A DNA stretch of 38,005 bases, taken from an uncultured marine group I thaumarchaeote. Lineage in GTDB: Archaea > Thermoproteota > Nitrososphaeria > Nitrososphaerales > Nitrosopumilaceae. The stretch is taken from positions 1 to 38,005 of the forward strand of contig CABXQD010000006.1 in NCBI GenBank assembly GCA_902514275.1, read 5' to 3'. How positions within the stretch are numbered: position 1 is the first letter of the stretch; each line of letters begins with the position of its first letter. Position numbers and translations under genes: made by a program. Below, in pieces: positions 9,474 to 18,872 of the stretch. The notes beneath the pieces are model-generated. The model did no database searches. It was not told the DNA's origin and saw only the letters and a program-made list of their open reading frames with translations.

Positions 9474-9871
9474 TTGGAGTGTTTTTTACAAATCATATGA
9501 ATTCCAGGTGCACCAACTGCGCCCATCATTTTATCTATTATCTTCCCTGATTTGAACATGATAAATGTTGGAATTGATTGAACTGCAAATTTTCTTGAAA
9601 TGTTTTGATTTTGATCAACATTGACTCTTGCAAATTTTACATTTGGATATTGTTTTTCTAGACTTTCAAAAATTGGGTGCATTGATTTGCACGGACCACA
9701 CCATTCTGCCCAAAAATCTACTAATGTTGGATTTTCTGCAGAAATTATTTGATCAAAATTTGAATCGTTTAAATCAATAATTCCGGGCTCCATTTTTGGT
9801 TCTGATTTTTGATTAATCATGGCCTCTAATTTTTTTTGCATAATTTTAGCAATTTCTGGATCTTCAGACAA
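9470..9871 (-). CDS. Thioredoxin with N-terminal helical extension
   Basis: 'PTLVDFWAEWCGPCKSMHPIFE', 'VQSIPTFIMFKSGK'. Confidence 0.92.
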   Translation of the reverse strand: MSEDPEIAKIMQKKLEAMINQKSEPKMEPGIIDLNDSNFDQIISAENPTLVDFWAEWCGPCKSMHPIFESLEKQYPNVKFARVNVDQNQNISRKFAVQSIPTFIMFKSGKIIDKMMGAVGAPGIHMICKKHSN

Positions 9872-9915
9872 TGACCTTTGAAATTTTATTCTATTAAAAA
9901 ATCTATATCAAAAAA

Positions 9916-10062
9916 TCACTCATCTAAAGTTTTAATTGGAATTGCTTCAAATCTTCGTGATTTACAAATTGGACATTGATCAATGTATTTTGTAAAGCTT
10001 ACAGATGTGTATGCTATTCCACAATCTCCACAAATTCGTAAATTTCTAGCTAGTTTTCCCAT
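9916..10062 (-). CDS. Small zinc-ribbon protein (48 aa)
   Basis: Translation MGKLARNLRICGDCGIAYTSVSFTKYIDQCPICKSRRFEAIPIKTLDE; two CxxC pairs. Not in the supplied ORF track. Confidence 0.75.
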   Translation of the reverse strand: MGKLARNLRICGDCGIAYTSVSFTKYIDQCPICKSRRFEAIPIKTLDE

Positions 10063-10108
10063 ATTATTGATGAAAATGTATTATGATTAAAAGTTAACTT
10101 TTATTTAA

Positions 10109-11098
10109 TTACCAAAATTGCCACCATGGCTTTTGGATATTTTTTTGAATAACTGTGCATATCCCATCAATTAATTTTGTTCCCTCCCCACAAATTCCAA
10201 ACTCTGGTTCTTCTAATCCAACTGCTTCATAAATTGAAGAATATTGTGAATAATTCTCATCAAACCATTCCTTGTATGTTGACTCATTGTTGTATCTGTC
10301 TACATAACTTTGTAGATCTTTTGTTGTATCAACAAACGATGCAATTTTAGATTTAATTGGCTCAACTACTGGCTCAACTACTGGCTCAACTACTGGCTCA
10401 TCATATGCTTTTTTAACAATTATTGAAATATTTTCTCTGTCTTCTTGATTATTTGCTTTAACAATGATATCAAAATTATAAATCACATCTTCAAAACTTC
10501 CATAAGATTTTGATGGAGTCCAAACAAATTCTCCAGTAATTTCATTAATTGTAGCATCTATGGGAGCATTTTCTAAACTATAAATCGGATCTCGTCCATC
10601 ATACGTATCTATGAAAGAATTATCTGTTATACTAGCTGTAAATGTAATTGTTTTTTCTACTTCTATAATTTTATCTTGAATTGAATTTAGCTGTAATACT
10701 GATTTTGTTAATTGTAAAACTCTATTTCCATCAAATTCAAGAGAAATAATTACACCATCATCTTTCTGTATTGTAAATGCTGTAAATTGATATGTACCAA
10801 TCATTGAAAAGAAATCATTCACATTTTTTGGTGTTGTTTCAAATATTCCTTCTGAGTTTGACATTGCACCTACTAGATAACTTTCTTTTCCGTTTGGTTC
10901 CATCATCACTATGCTAATCATTTTATTTCCTTCATTTTCAGTTCCTACAAACACAATTCCCTCTTCAACTGTGTAGAAATTTTTCTCAATTGAAATTTCA
11001 GTTACTTCTGCATAAACTGGTGCTAACATGAAAAGAAATAATGATAATACTCCTATCATACCTAGTTTTATTTGCATATTATAATTTACAAAATTCAT
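10109..11098 (-). CDS. Hypothetical secreted/surface protein with Ig/cadherin-like segment
   Basis: Signal-like hydrophobic N-terminus 'IKLGMIGVLSLFLFMLAPVYA'; 'NAPIDATINEITGEFVWTPS' typical of Ig-like surface domains; VVEP repeats. Confidence 0.75.
   Translation of the reverse strand: MNFVNYNMQIKLGMIGVLSLFLFMLAPVYAEVTEISIEKNFYTVEEGIVFVGTENEGNKMISIVMMEPNGKESYLVGAMSNSEGIFETTPKNVNDFFSMIGTYQFTAFTIQKDDGVIISLEFDGNRVLQLTKSVLQLNSIQDKIIEVEKTITFTASITDNSFIDTYDGRDPIYSLENAPIDATINEITGEFVWTPSKSYGSFEDVIYNFDIIVKANNQEDRENISIIVKKAYDEPVVEPVVEPVVEPIKSKIASFVDTTKDLQSYVDRYNNESTYKEWFDENYSQYSSIYEAVGLEEPEFGICGEGTKLIDGICTVIQKNIQKPWWQFW
10359..10400. repeat. 12-bp in-frame tandem repeat (GGCTCAACTACT), about 3.5 copies, encoding VVEP repeats
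   Basis: ggctcaactact x3 + ggctca read directly. Confidence 0.97.
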
Positions 11099-11154
11099 TT
11101 TTAAAAAATAAGCATAATTTTTTCCCGTTTATAGCAAATAATTGTTAACAAACC

Positions 11155-11571
11155 CTACAAATCAAGTAAGAATTTCATGTACACTTTATCTTCATTTTTA
11201 ATTACCATGTCATAAAATGTAGGTGCCTTTATCTCTACTTTGAAATTATGTTTTTTCAAGTCTATAGTTTCCCCAAATGCTTTGGCACTAATTTTATAGA
11301 TATCCTTTTTTTCAATATTGAATTCTATTCTTTTGATTGCAAATCCTTCAGTAATTAGAATAAATGGAATTTCTTCTAACCAACTAAAAAGTAGATAATA
11401 CAGATCTTTTCCTTTCGATTCAAATTCTATACTATTTTTTTCTTCAACTTTATTTTGATCAAGCGTTAAATTGATTACTGCGTCTGCTGCAACTGAAAAT
11501 GCTTCTTTTAGATCTTTTGCATTAATTTCAATTATTGCATCTGTTGAATGATCTAGAAATTTGTAACTCAA
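11155..11571 (-). CDS. Archease
   Basis: 'YKFLDHSTDAIIEINAKDLKEAFSVAADAVINL', C-terminal 'VYMKFLLDL'. Confidence 0.9.
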   Translation of the reverse strand: MSYKFLDHSTDAIIEINAKDLKEAFSVAADAVINLTLDQNKVEEKNSIEFESKGKDLYYLLFSWLEEIPFILITEGFAIKRIEFNIEKKDIYKISAKAFGETIDLKKHNFKVEIKAPTFYDMVIKNEDKVYMKFLLDL

Positions 11572-11708
11572 TTATATTTTTTAAATTTCTCTAACTATTA
11601 ATCTACATGTTAAATTCTATTAATCATAAATAATTGAGAGTAATAGTGCTCAAAAAGTATATTTTTTTACATTAAACATTTTAATTCAATTTAAAACGAT
11701 TAGTCATA

Positions 11709-12854
11709 TTGAATACTGCTGAAATTTCAATAATTTTACCTACTTATAATGAATCTAAGAACATTCGTGGAATTCTAGATCATATTAAGAAATCTTTTCC
11801 ATCTAATTTAAAACTTGAAACTATAGTTGTAGATGATAACTCTCCAGATAATACTGCAAAAATTGCTGAAGACTACTTTCATTCGATTAAAGAAAAATCA
11901 AGTCATTCAATTAATGTAATTAAAAGAAAAGCAAAAAATGGATTAAGTTCTGCAATTCTTAATGGTATTCAAGAAGCTTCTGCTAATACTATTGTAGTGA
12001 TGGACAGTGATTTTTCACATCCACCAAACATTATTCCTAAATTAATTGATGTAATTAAACAAACTAGATGTGATATTGCAATTGCTTCAAGATATGTAAG
12101 TGGAGGTTCAATTCAAGGTTGGCCAATAAAACGAAAATTAATGAGTAAAGTTGCAACGTTAATTGCAAAAAAAGGATTAGGAATTGAATCTCATGATCCT
12201 ATGTCTGGATTTTTTGCTTTTAAAAAAAATATTCTTGATGGATTAAAATTTGATGCAATTGGTTACAAAATGTTATTAGAAATCTTAGTCAAAACAAAGG
12301 GTGTTAAGATAGAAGAAGTACCTTACACATTTACTGATAGAGAGTTAGGTTCTAGTAAACTTGATACTTCAACTATTGTTGATTATTTTAAATCAGTTTG
12401 GAAATTATACAAGTATGGAAGGACAGTAGAAAAAGATGAAAAACGTACATCTGTAAAATTTCTTTCAAAAGCTGCAAGATTTTTTACTGTTGGTGCATCT
12501 GGCTTAGCAATTAATTATCTTGCATCTGTGATTTTTTCATTAAATTCTGATATGTGGTATATTCATGCTACAACATTTGGAATTATATTTTCTATTTCAA
12601 GTAATTTCTTACTAAACAAGTATTGGACATTTGAAGATAGAGACTTTTCTCCAAAACGAACTATCCTTCAATATGGAAAATTTGTTGCATTTAGCTCTAT
12701 TGGTGCTTTAGTTCAACTTGGCATGGTTTACAATCTTGTAGATCAATGGAGTATTTCTTACCCAATTTCATTAGTTTTAGCAGTAGGTGTTGCAGCATTT
12801 GGTAATTTCTTATTGAATAAGAGATGGACATTCAAAGAAAAAGTCTGGAGTTAG
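11709..12854 (+). CDS. Dolichol-phosphate mannose synthase-like GT2 glycosyltransferase fused to GtrA-like membrane domain
   Basis: 'ISIILPTYNESKNI', 'VVDDNSPDNTA', 'VMDSDFSHPP'; C-terminal GtrA-like 'NKYWTFED...LLNKRWTFKEK'. Confidence 0.93.
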   Translation: MNTAEISIILPTYNESKNIRGILDHIKKSFPSNLKLETIVVDDNSPDNTAKIAEDYFHSIKEKSSHSINVIKRKAKNGLSSAILNGIQEASANTIVVMDSDFSHPPNIIPKLIDVIKQTRCDIAIASRYVSGGSIQGWPIKRKLMSKVATLIAKKGLGIESHDPMSGFFAFKKNILDGLKFDAIGYKMLLEILVKTKGVKIEEVPYTFTDRELGSSKLDTSTIVDYFKSVWKLYKYGRTVEKDEKRTSVKFLSKAARFFTVGASGLAINYLASVIFSLNSDMWYIHATTFGIIFSISSNFLLNKYWTFEDRDFSPKRTILQYGKFVAFSSIGALVQLGMVYNLVDQWSISYPISLVLAVGVAAFGNFLLNKRWTFKEKVWS

Positions 12855-12957
12855 ACTGACATTTAATTTTTAAATATTTTTTTACTTCTAATGTCTAGGC
12901 ATGAAATAAAGTATTTTGTTAAAACAATCTCTCGTAAGGTAATTTAGTAAGATTTCT

Positions 12958-13497
12958 TTGAAAAAAGAAATGGAGCCATTTGATACATTTCTGATATTTA
13001 TTGCAGATTTTCTAGGTGATCATCTTTATGAAGGAATATTTCTTGCAGCATTAATTGAAACTGTAATTCCTCCAATTCCAACTCTTGCAATATTTCCAAC
13101 AGCTGGATTTCTAGCATCACAACAAGAAATTTCATTATTTGGTGTTATACCAATGATTATTCTTGGTGCAGCTGGAGCTACAATTGGAACATCTGTTATC
13201 TATTTAATTGCGTTAAAACTTGGGCGTACTGTTTTACTTAGATATCTGAAAAATTTTAGAATTTCTGAAAAAAAATTGGAACGAGTAGAAATATGGTTTG
13301 AAAAATATGGTGATAAGGCAGTTTTGATCGGAAGACTGGTTCCAGTTATGAGGGAAATGATTTCAGTACCTGCTGGATTATTAAAAATGAAAATTCCAAA
13401 ATTCATTTTATTCACATTCATTGGTTCTTGTATTTGGTCTTCTATTACTATTCTAGCTGGATATTATTTTGGTGAAGCAATGGGCCTTACTGTGTAA
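12958..13497 (+). CDS. DedA/SNARE-associated family membrane protein
   Basis: 'AALIETVIPPIPT', 'VLIGRLVPVMREMISVPAGLLKM'. Confidence 0.92.
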   Translation: MKKEMEPFDTFLIFIADFLGDHLYEGIFLAALIETVIPPIPTLAIFPTAGFLASQQEISLFGVIPMIILGAAGATIGTSVIYLIALKLGRTVLLRYLKNFRISEKKLERVEIWFEKYGDKAVLIGRLVPVMREMISVPAGLLKMKIPKFILFTFIGSCIWSSITILAGYYFGEAMGLTV

Positions 13498-13510
13498 TTT
13501 AATTTTTAAT

Positions 13511-14302
13511 TCAAAAATTTCCTATTGTTTTTTGTTTTTTCTCTTCCCAAATTAATTCTCTTTTTCCCAAATTTTCTCCTAAAGTATTTGCAGTTGCAGG
13601 CCCAAATCCTTCAAAATGATTATTGGCCATTATCATTGCTAGTGGAATATCTGAAATCTCCATTAATTTTTGTGCCCAATTTTTAATAAATTCTGATTTA
13701 TTTTTTCTTATTGTACCGAATTGTTTATCTGGAATACTTCTGTCTCCAATTAATCTAAGATAAAGATAGTTTGATGTTATTGGAAATGGATTGTTTACTC
13801 CTTCCACTACATTCCACACAAGACAATATTTTTTCTGTTTAAAATAATTTAACGCTTCATTTGTAAACCATGATTCGTGTCTTCCTTCAATTGGATACAA
13901 AAAATCATTAGGTAAAATATCAAATAATTCTTCTAATCTGGGTTTTGCTTCATCAAAAGTTAGTGATGGTGGTAGTTGTAATACTAGTGCTGAAATTTTA
14001 TCATGAATAGGTAAAATTGATGATAAAAATGAAAATATTTCTGAATTTATTTTATCTAATCGTTTTTCATGTGTAATAATTGATGGAAATTTTGCTGTAA
14101 ATTTAAAATGTCTTGGTGTATCTGCATTCCATTTTCTAACAATTTCTTGTGATGGTATTTTATAAAATGTTGAATTTATTTCAGTGATGCTAAAAATTTG
14201 TGAATAGTATTTTAGCCATTCAGAACTTTTTAGATTTTTTGGATAAAAAGTTCCAGACCATCCTTGATAACTCCATCCAGTACACCCAATTTTGATTTCC
14301 AT
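13511..14302 (-). CDS. DUF72 (YecE-like) family protein
   Basis: 'IGCTGWSYQGWSGTFYPKNL', 'SEWLKYYSQIFSITEINSTFYKIPS'. Confidence 0.93.
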   Translation of the reverse strand: MEIKIGCTGWSYQGWSGTFYPKNLKSSEWLKYYSQIFSITEINSTFYKIPSQEIVRKWNADTPRHFKFTAKFPSIITHEKRLDKINSEIFSFLSSILPIHDKISALVLQLPPSLTFDEAKPRLEELFDILPNDFLYPIEGRHESWFTNEALNYFKQKKYCLVWNVVEGVNNPFPITSNYLYLRLIGDRSIPDKQFGTIRKNKSEFIKNWAQKLMEISDIPLAMIMANNHFEGFGPATANTLGENLGKRELIWEEKKQKTIGNF

Positions 14303-14308
14303 ATTTTT

Positions 14309-15292
14309 TTATCTATACTCATCTCCACAATCACCTATTGTATCAAACAAATCATTTGATTTTGAAGTAATTGTTGATATTAATGAAAGATCATTTTGAT
14401 CTAATTTTAAATCAAAAACTTTAGAATTATCTTCTCTATGATCGGAAATTCCTAATCTAGTACCAATTATTACGCCTGCAACTTGTGATTTATCTAAAAT
14501 AAATCTTGTAGCTATATTTGCAATACTGCAATTATGTTTTTTTGATATGATGTTTAAAATTTCAAGTAACTCTTGAAATAATTGCCATCCGCCCCACATA
14601 TCAATCATATTTTTGTATTTTTGTAAACTAGATGTAGTTAAATCTCCTCTAGTGGGTTCATCTGCATTGAGATATTTCTCTGAAAAAAATCCTCCTAGCA
14701 ATGTTCCATATGTGATGATCTTAATTCCATGTTTCATAAAAAATGGGGTCATAATTTTTTCTGGTCTTTGATCTAAAATGGAATATTGAACTTGATTTGA
14801 AATAATTTTAAAATTATTTTCAACAATTATTTTAATTCTTTCAGTATCAAAATTAGTTAATCCTAAATGTTTTATTTTTCCTTCATTTTGTAATTTTGAT
14901 AAGTGTTTTAATGCATCAAGATAACTTGAATCTTGATAGTCCCACCAATGAAATTGAAGTAAATCAATACAATCTACATTCATTTTTTTTAATGATTCAT
15001 CAATATAGTAAGTTACAATACTATTGCTCATTGGACCTGGATTTGGAACAAATTTTGTAAATGCCTGAAAATTTTGTTCTACTTTTTTACTAAAATCCCC
15101 AATTAGTGACTCTGCAGGACCATAAATGTCTGCAAGATCCCATGTTGTAAAGCCTGATTCTTGATATCTTTGCATATCTTGTATAGCTAATTTTGAGTTA
15201 ATTTGACCATGACCGCCTGCAACTTGCCACATTCCATTTAGAATTCTACATATTTCTAAATCCTTACCAATTATTGCTTTTTCCATAATCAC
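14309..15292 (-). CDS. Aldo/keto reductase
   Basis: 'TWDLADIYGPAESLIGDF', 'DCIDLLQFHWWDY', 'HLGLTNFD', 'QVQYSILDQRPE'. Confidence 0.93.
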   Translation of the reverse strand: MIMEKAIIGKDLEICRILNGMWQVAGGHGQINSKLAIQDMQRYQESGFTTWDLADIYGPAESLIGDFSKKVEQNFQAFTKFVPNPGPMSNSIVTYYIDESLKKMNVDCIDLLQFHWWDYQDSSYLDALKHLSKLQNEGKIKHLGLTNFDTERIKIIVENNFKIISNQVQYSILDQRPEKIMTPFFMKHGIKIITYGTLLGGFFSEKYLNADEPTRGDLTTSSLQKYKNMIDMWGGWQLFQELLEILNIISKKHNCSIANIATRFILDKSQVAGVIIGTRLGISDHREDNSKVFDLKLDQNDLSLISTITSKSNDLFDTIGDCGDEYR

Positions 15293-15387
15293 TATTTTTA
15301 TGAAAAATCTCTTTAAAAAATAGTTTATTTTTTAATTATTTTGTTTTACAAAGATCTATAAGCTAAGAAAAATTATTTTTATTAGAA

Positions 15388-15477
15388 ATGATTACAACTA
15401 AAGATTGGTGGGATGATTTTCCTGACCTTGAACAAGATTTAGAAGAAAATCTTACTTTGTGTTATAGAAATATCTAA
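15388..15477 (+). CDS. Putative 29-aa acidic small protein
   Basis: ATG..TAA encoding MITTKDWWDDFPDLEQDLEENLTLCYRNI in an otherwise empty gap upstream of hisS; weak evidence. Confidence 0.35.
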   Translation: MITTKDWWDDFPDLEQDLEENLTLCYRNI

Positions 15478-15504
15478 ATCACAACCCTCTAACAGATAAT
15501 TACA

Positions 15505-16785
15505 TTGGAATTACCACGTGGAATGAAAGATTTTGTAGGTTCTGAAACTGCAAATATAGAACATATTAGATCTCATTTTAAACAACTCTCAAATTTGTAT
15601 GGGTTTTCATTCATGGATCCTTCTCCAATTGAATTATTATCCACTCTTGAAACAAAATCTGGTCCTGCAATTAAAGACGAAATCTATTACTTCAAGGATA
15701 AAGGTAATAGAGAAATTGCACTGAGATTTGATTTTACAATGGGTCTCACAAGATATGCTACATCTCAAAAATCTATGAAACTTCCAGCAAAAATTTCTAG
15801 TTTTGGTGGAGTGTTTAGATATGATGAACCTCAAAAAGGCCGTTATCGATTTTTCCATCAATGGGATCTTGAAATTTATGGAAAAGCAAATTTAGAATCA
15901 GAATCTGAAATTATTGAATTAACATCCAGATTATTTGATTCATTATTACTAAAAAATATCACAATTGACGTCAATCATAGAAATCTTGTTGAATCATACA
16001 TAAACAAAATTTTTGACTCAAAAGAACCTCAATTAGTGGGTGATATGTTACGTGCAGTTGATAAAATTGCAAAAAAATCAAAGGAGGAAATTATTGATGA
16101 ATTTAAAGATAGATATTCTAAAGAAAATCTAGAAAAAATTTTAGAATTTTCTCAAATTAAAGGTTCAATTAAAGAAATTGAATCTGTATTTGATGTATCT
16201 CAATTGGAATCTTGGGATGAAATAAAAATATTATTTGAATCACTGGAAAACAGAGGAGTATCAAATGTTAGAATTAATTTTGGAATAGTTAGAGGATTGG
16301 ATTATTATTCTGGAATAGTTTTTGAAGTATTTGATAAAAATTCAAAACTTGGTGCTTTAGCTGGTGGAGGAAGATATGACACATTAACTAAAGCATTCAA
16401 AAGAGATGATATCGGTGCAACTGGTGTTGCTGGTGGTGTTGAAAGAATTATTTTAACAATGCAAGAACAAAATCTTATTTCAGAAGTAGAACAGTCAAGA
16501 GTTTCAATTTTATACATTAATGATGAAATGAAAAAAGTTGCACATTCAATTACATCTTTACTTAGACTAAATAATATTCCAACTGATATTGATTTAGCTG
16601 GAAGAAATCTAAAAAAACAAATGGATATTGCAAATAATGCTAGATTTACAATTATTGTTGGACCACAAGAATTAGAACAAGGAAATGTGGTACTCAAAAA
16701 TATGAAAACTGGAACTGAAGCAACTATCTCTTTAGAAAAATTAACTGATGATCCAAAATCTATTTTTAATTTAGAAATGCTTTAG
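15505..16785 (+). CDS. hisS: Histidyl-tRNA synthetase
   Basis: 'LPRGMKDF', 'RFDFTMGLTRYA', 'FGGVFRYDEPQKGRYRFFHQWDLEIYG', 'GLDYYSGIVFE', 'ALAGGGRYD'. Confidence 0.97.
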   Translation: MELPRGMKDFVGSETANIEHIRSHFKQLSNLYGFSFMDPSPIELLSTLETKSGPAIKDEIYYFKDKGNREIALRFDFTMGLTRYATSQKSMKLPAKISSFGGVFRYDEPQKGRYRFFHQWDLEIYGKANLESESEIIELTSRLFDSLLLKNITIDVNHRNLVESYINKIFDSKEPQLVGDMLRAVDKIAKKSKEEIIDEFKDRYSKENLEKILEFSQIKGSIKEIESVFDVSQLESWDEIKILFESLENRGVSNVRINFGIVRGLDYYSGIVFEVFDKNSKLGALAGGGRYDTLTKAFKRDDIGATGVAGGVERIILTMQEQNLISEVEQSRVSILYINDEMKKVAHSITSLLRLNNIPTDIDLAGRNLKKQMDIANNARFTIIVGPQELEQGNVVLKNMKTGTEATISLEKLTDDPKSIFNLEML

Positions 16786-17431
16786 TTAAATTCATAATTT
16801 CAGAACCATTAGTCAACGAACCAACTACAATACAATGATTGTTTGCTAAAATTCCTGATGAGACGTATGGCACCCCACCATTAACTGATGATTGTTCCAC
16901 ATTTACGCCTAATACGTCTGCAATAATCTCCAAATCTTTTTCTTCTGCTTCTGGATGAATTACCGCACCTGTATTATTTGCTCTAAGTGTAACTCCTGCT
17001 AAATGAGTTCCAGAGATCTTTTTTTGAAGCACTTCTACTCCCATTACATCTGATATCACTTTACAATTTTCTTTTGATAATGCAGGTGAAACAATTGCTC
17101 CTTTATCATTAGCACAAATTACATTTCCAAGTGCATTAAATTTAGTATCTAAAACTCCAATTTCTAAATCTGTTTCATTTTTCAAATAATCAAATTCATC
17201 TTGATATGCCGTAGATGGTAATAGAAATCCTTTATTGTTCATAACTGATAATGCTCCAATTAATCTTGTATTTGCAATTGCTGTGTACATTACTTCTATG
17301 TTCAAATATTCTTCTAATTTTTTTGCTTTAGTTTCTGCAAATCCCATTGGAACCAATCCAATTGTATCATTAACACTAATGTATACACCAATGTTCGGTC
17401 CCCTGTACACATCATACTTTACAATATCCAT
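16766..17431 (-). CDS. eif6: Translation initiation factor aIF6
   Basis: 'YRGPNIGVYISVNDTIGLVPMGF', pentein repeats, 'GVTLRANNTGAVIHPEA', 'SSGILANNHCIVVGSLTNGSE'. Confidence 0.96.
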   Translation of the reverse strand: MDIVKYDVYRGPNIGVYISVNDTIGLVPMGFAETKAKKLEEYLNIEVMYTAIANTRLIGALSVMNNKGFLLPSTAYQDEFDYLKNETDLEIGVLDTKFNALGNVICANDKGAIVSPALSKENCKVISDVMGVEVLQKKISGTHLAGVTLRANNTGAVIHPEAEEKDLEIIADVLGVNVEQSSVNGGVPYVSSGILANNHCIVVGSLTNGSEIMNLTKAFLN

Positions 17432-17528
17432 ATCCAGACTATTGATTGTTCAACGTTATGAACGTAAGGAAATTCTTCCTGCCTAACTGATTGACTACAA
17501 ATCAATTTGGTAATATTATACAATACCA

Positions 17529-17545
17529 TCTAGCTTTAAATAATA
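17529..17545 (+). promoter_or_regulatory. Candidate TATA-box region of first ferredoxin gene (TCTAGCTTTAAATAATA)
   Basis: TTTAAATA archaeal TATA-like element; identical 17-mer at 18134-18150 with the same spacing to the ATG. Confidence 0.7.
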
Positions 17546-17546
17546 A

Positions 17547-18074
<528 letters not shown>

Positions 18075-18133
18075 ATTAATCTTTTTTAGAAACTCTAAAA
18101 ATTTTATTTTTAATTTAGTCTTGACTAATTTTC

Positions 18134-18150
18134 TCTAGCTTTAAATAATA
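18134..18150 (+). promoter_or_regulatory. Candidate TATA-box region of second ferredoxin gene (TCTAGCTTTAAATAATA)
   Basis: Identical to 17529-17545, 19 nt before the ATG in both cases. Confidence 0.7.
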
Positions 18151-18169
18151 TTCTAAATAACCGGATCCA

Positions 18170-18715
18170 ATGGCAGATCTACAAATACCAGAAGACTTTT
18201 GTCAACAAGGAGATCCAAAAGGAAAAACAAGCCACTCCGATGGTGAAAATTTCCATTATATCTGGGGTGACGGAAGAACTGATGGTGCAGCATTCTCAAA
18301 CGATGATGTAAAGGCAGCCTATGAAGAAAGAGGGGAAGAACAAGTTCCTCTTGGAATTCATGGTACTAGCGTTGCAGTCGATTGGGATTCATGTGTAGCA
18401 GCTGGTTCATGCATGAGTGTATGTCCAGTTCAAACATTCCAATGGTTCAGAACCGAACAAGATATTCCAGCAGCAGATTGCTTGGATGCAACCTTTGAAG
18501 GTACTGGTTTAACCGAACAAGATGAAAGATTAGATTATACCGACAAATCACAGCCAATCAGAGAACACGATTGTACTGTTTGTATGGCATGTCAAGAAAT
18601 TTGTCCTGAAGGAGCAATTCTTATTGAATCCGCTAACCAAGAATGGCACGAAAAAGCAGCCGGAACATATGTTATTATGAAATCTGGTTCTGAAAATCCA
18701 CACGCACACGATTAA
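18170..18715 (+). CDS. 7Fe-type (zinc-ferredoxin-like) ferredoxin, paralogue 2
   Basis: '[26 protein letters not shown]' and 'CTVCMACQEICPEGAI'; clearly paralogous to 17565..18074. Confidence 0.93.
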   Translation: MADLQIPEDFCQQGDPKGKTSHSDGENFHYIWGDGRTDGAAFSNDDVKAAYEERGEEQVPLGIHGTSVAVDWDSCVAAGSCMSVCPVQTFQWFRTEQDIPAADCLDATFEGTGLTEQDERLDYTDKSQPIREHDCTVCMACQEICPEGAILIESANQEWHEKAAGTYVIMKSGSENPHAHD

Positions 18716-18786
18716 AGATTTTATCTTTTTTCTTATTTTTCTATTATATTATCAACAGATTTTAATCACTATTTTCAACATTTTTT

Positions 18787-18870
18787 GCCGAGGTCGCTTA
18801 GTTCGGTAGAGCGCGGGCCTTGAGAGCCTGTGTGCGCAAGCACGCGGGGGTTCAAATCCCTCTCTCGGCG
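18787..18870 (+). tRNA. tRNA-Ser(TGA)
   Basis: GCCGAGG acceptor pairing with TCTCGGC, anticodon loop CTTGAGA, long variable arm TGTGCGCAAGCACG, GGGTTCAAATCCC T-arm, G73. Confidence 0.93.
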
Positions 18871-18872
18871 TT

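Noticed and set aside
10359-10400. Short tandem repeats as a CRISPR-like array
   Set aside because: 12-bp units without spacers, in frame inside a CDS (VVEP protein repeat).
12891-12947. 18-codon ORF MSRHEIKYFVKTISRKVI upstream of DedA
   Set aside because: Too short, no homology signal or conserved spacing that I can support.
17489-17505. Imperfect hairpin TGATT-GACTACA-AATCA between aIF6 and the ferredoxin promoter
   Set aside because: Only 5-bp arms in AT-rich DNA; expected by chance.
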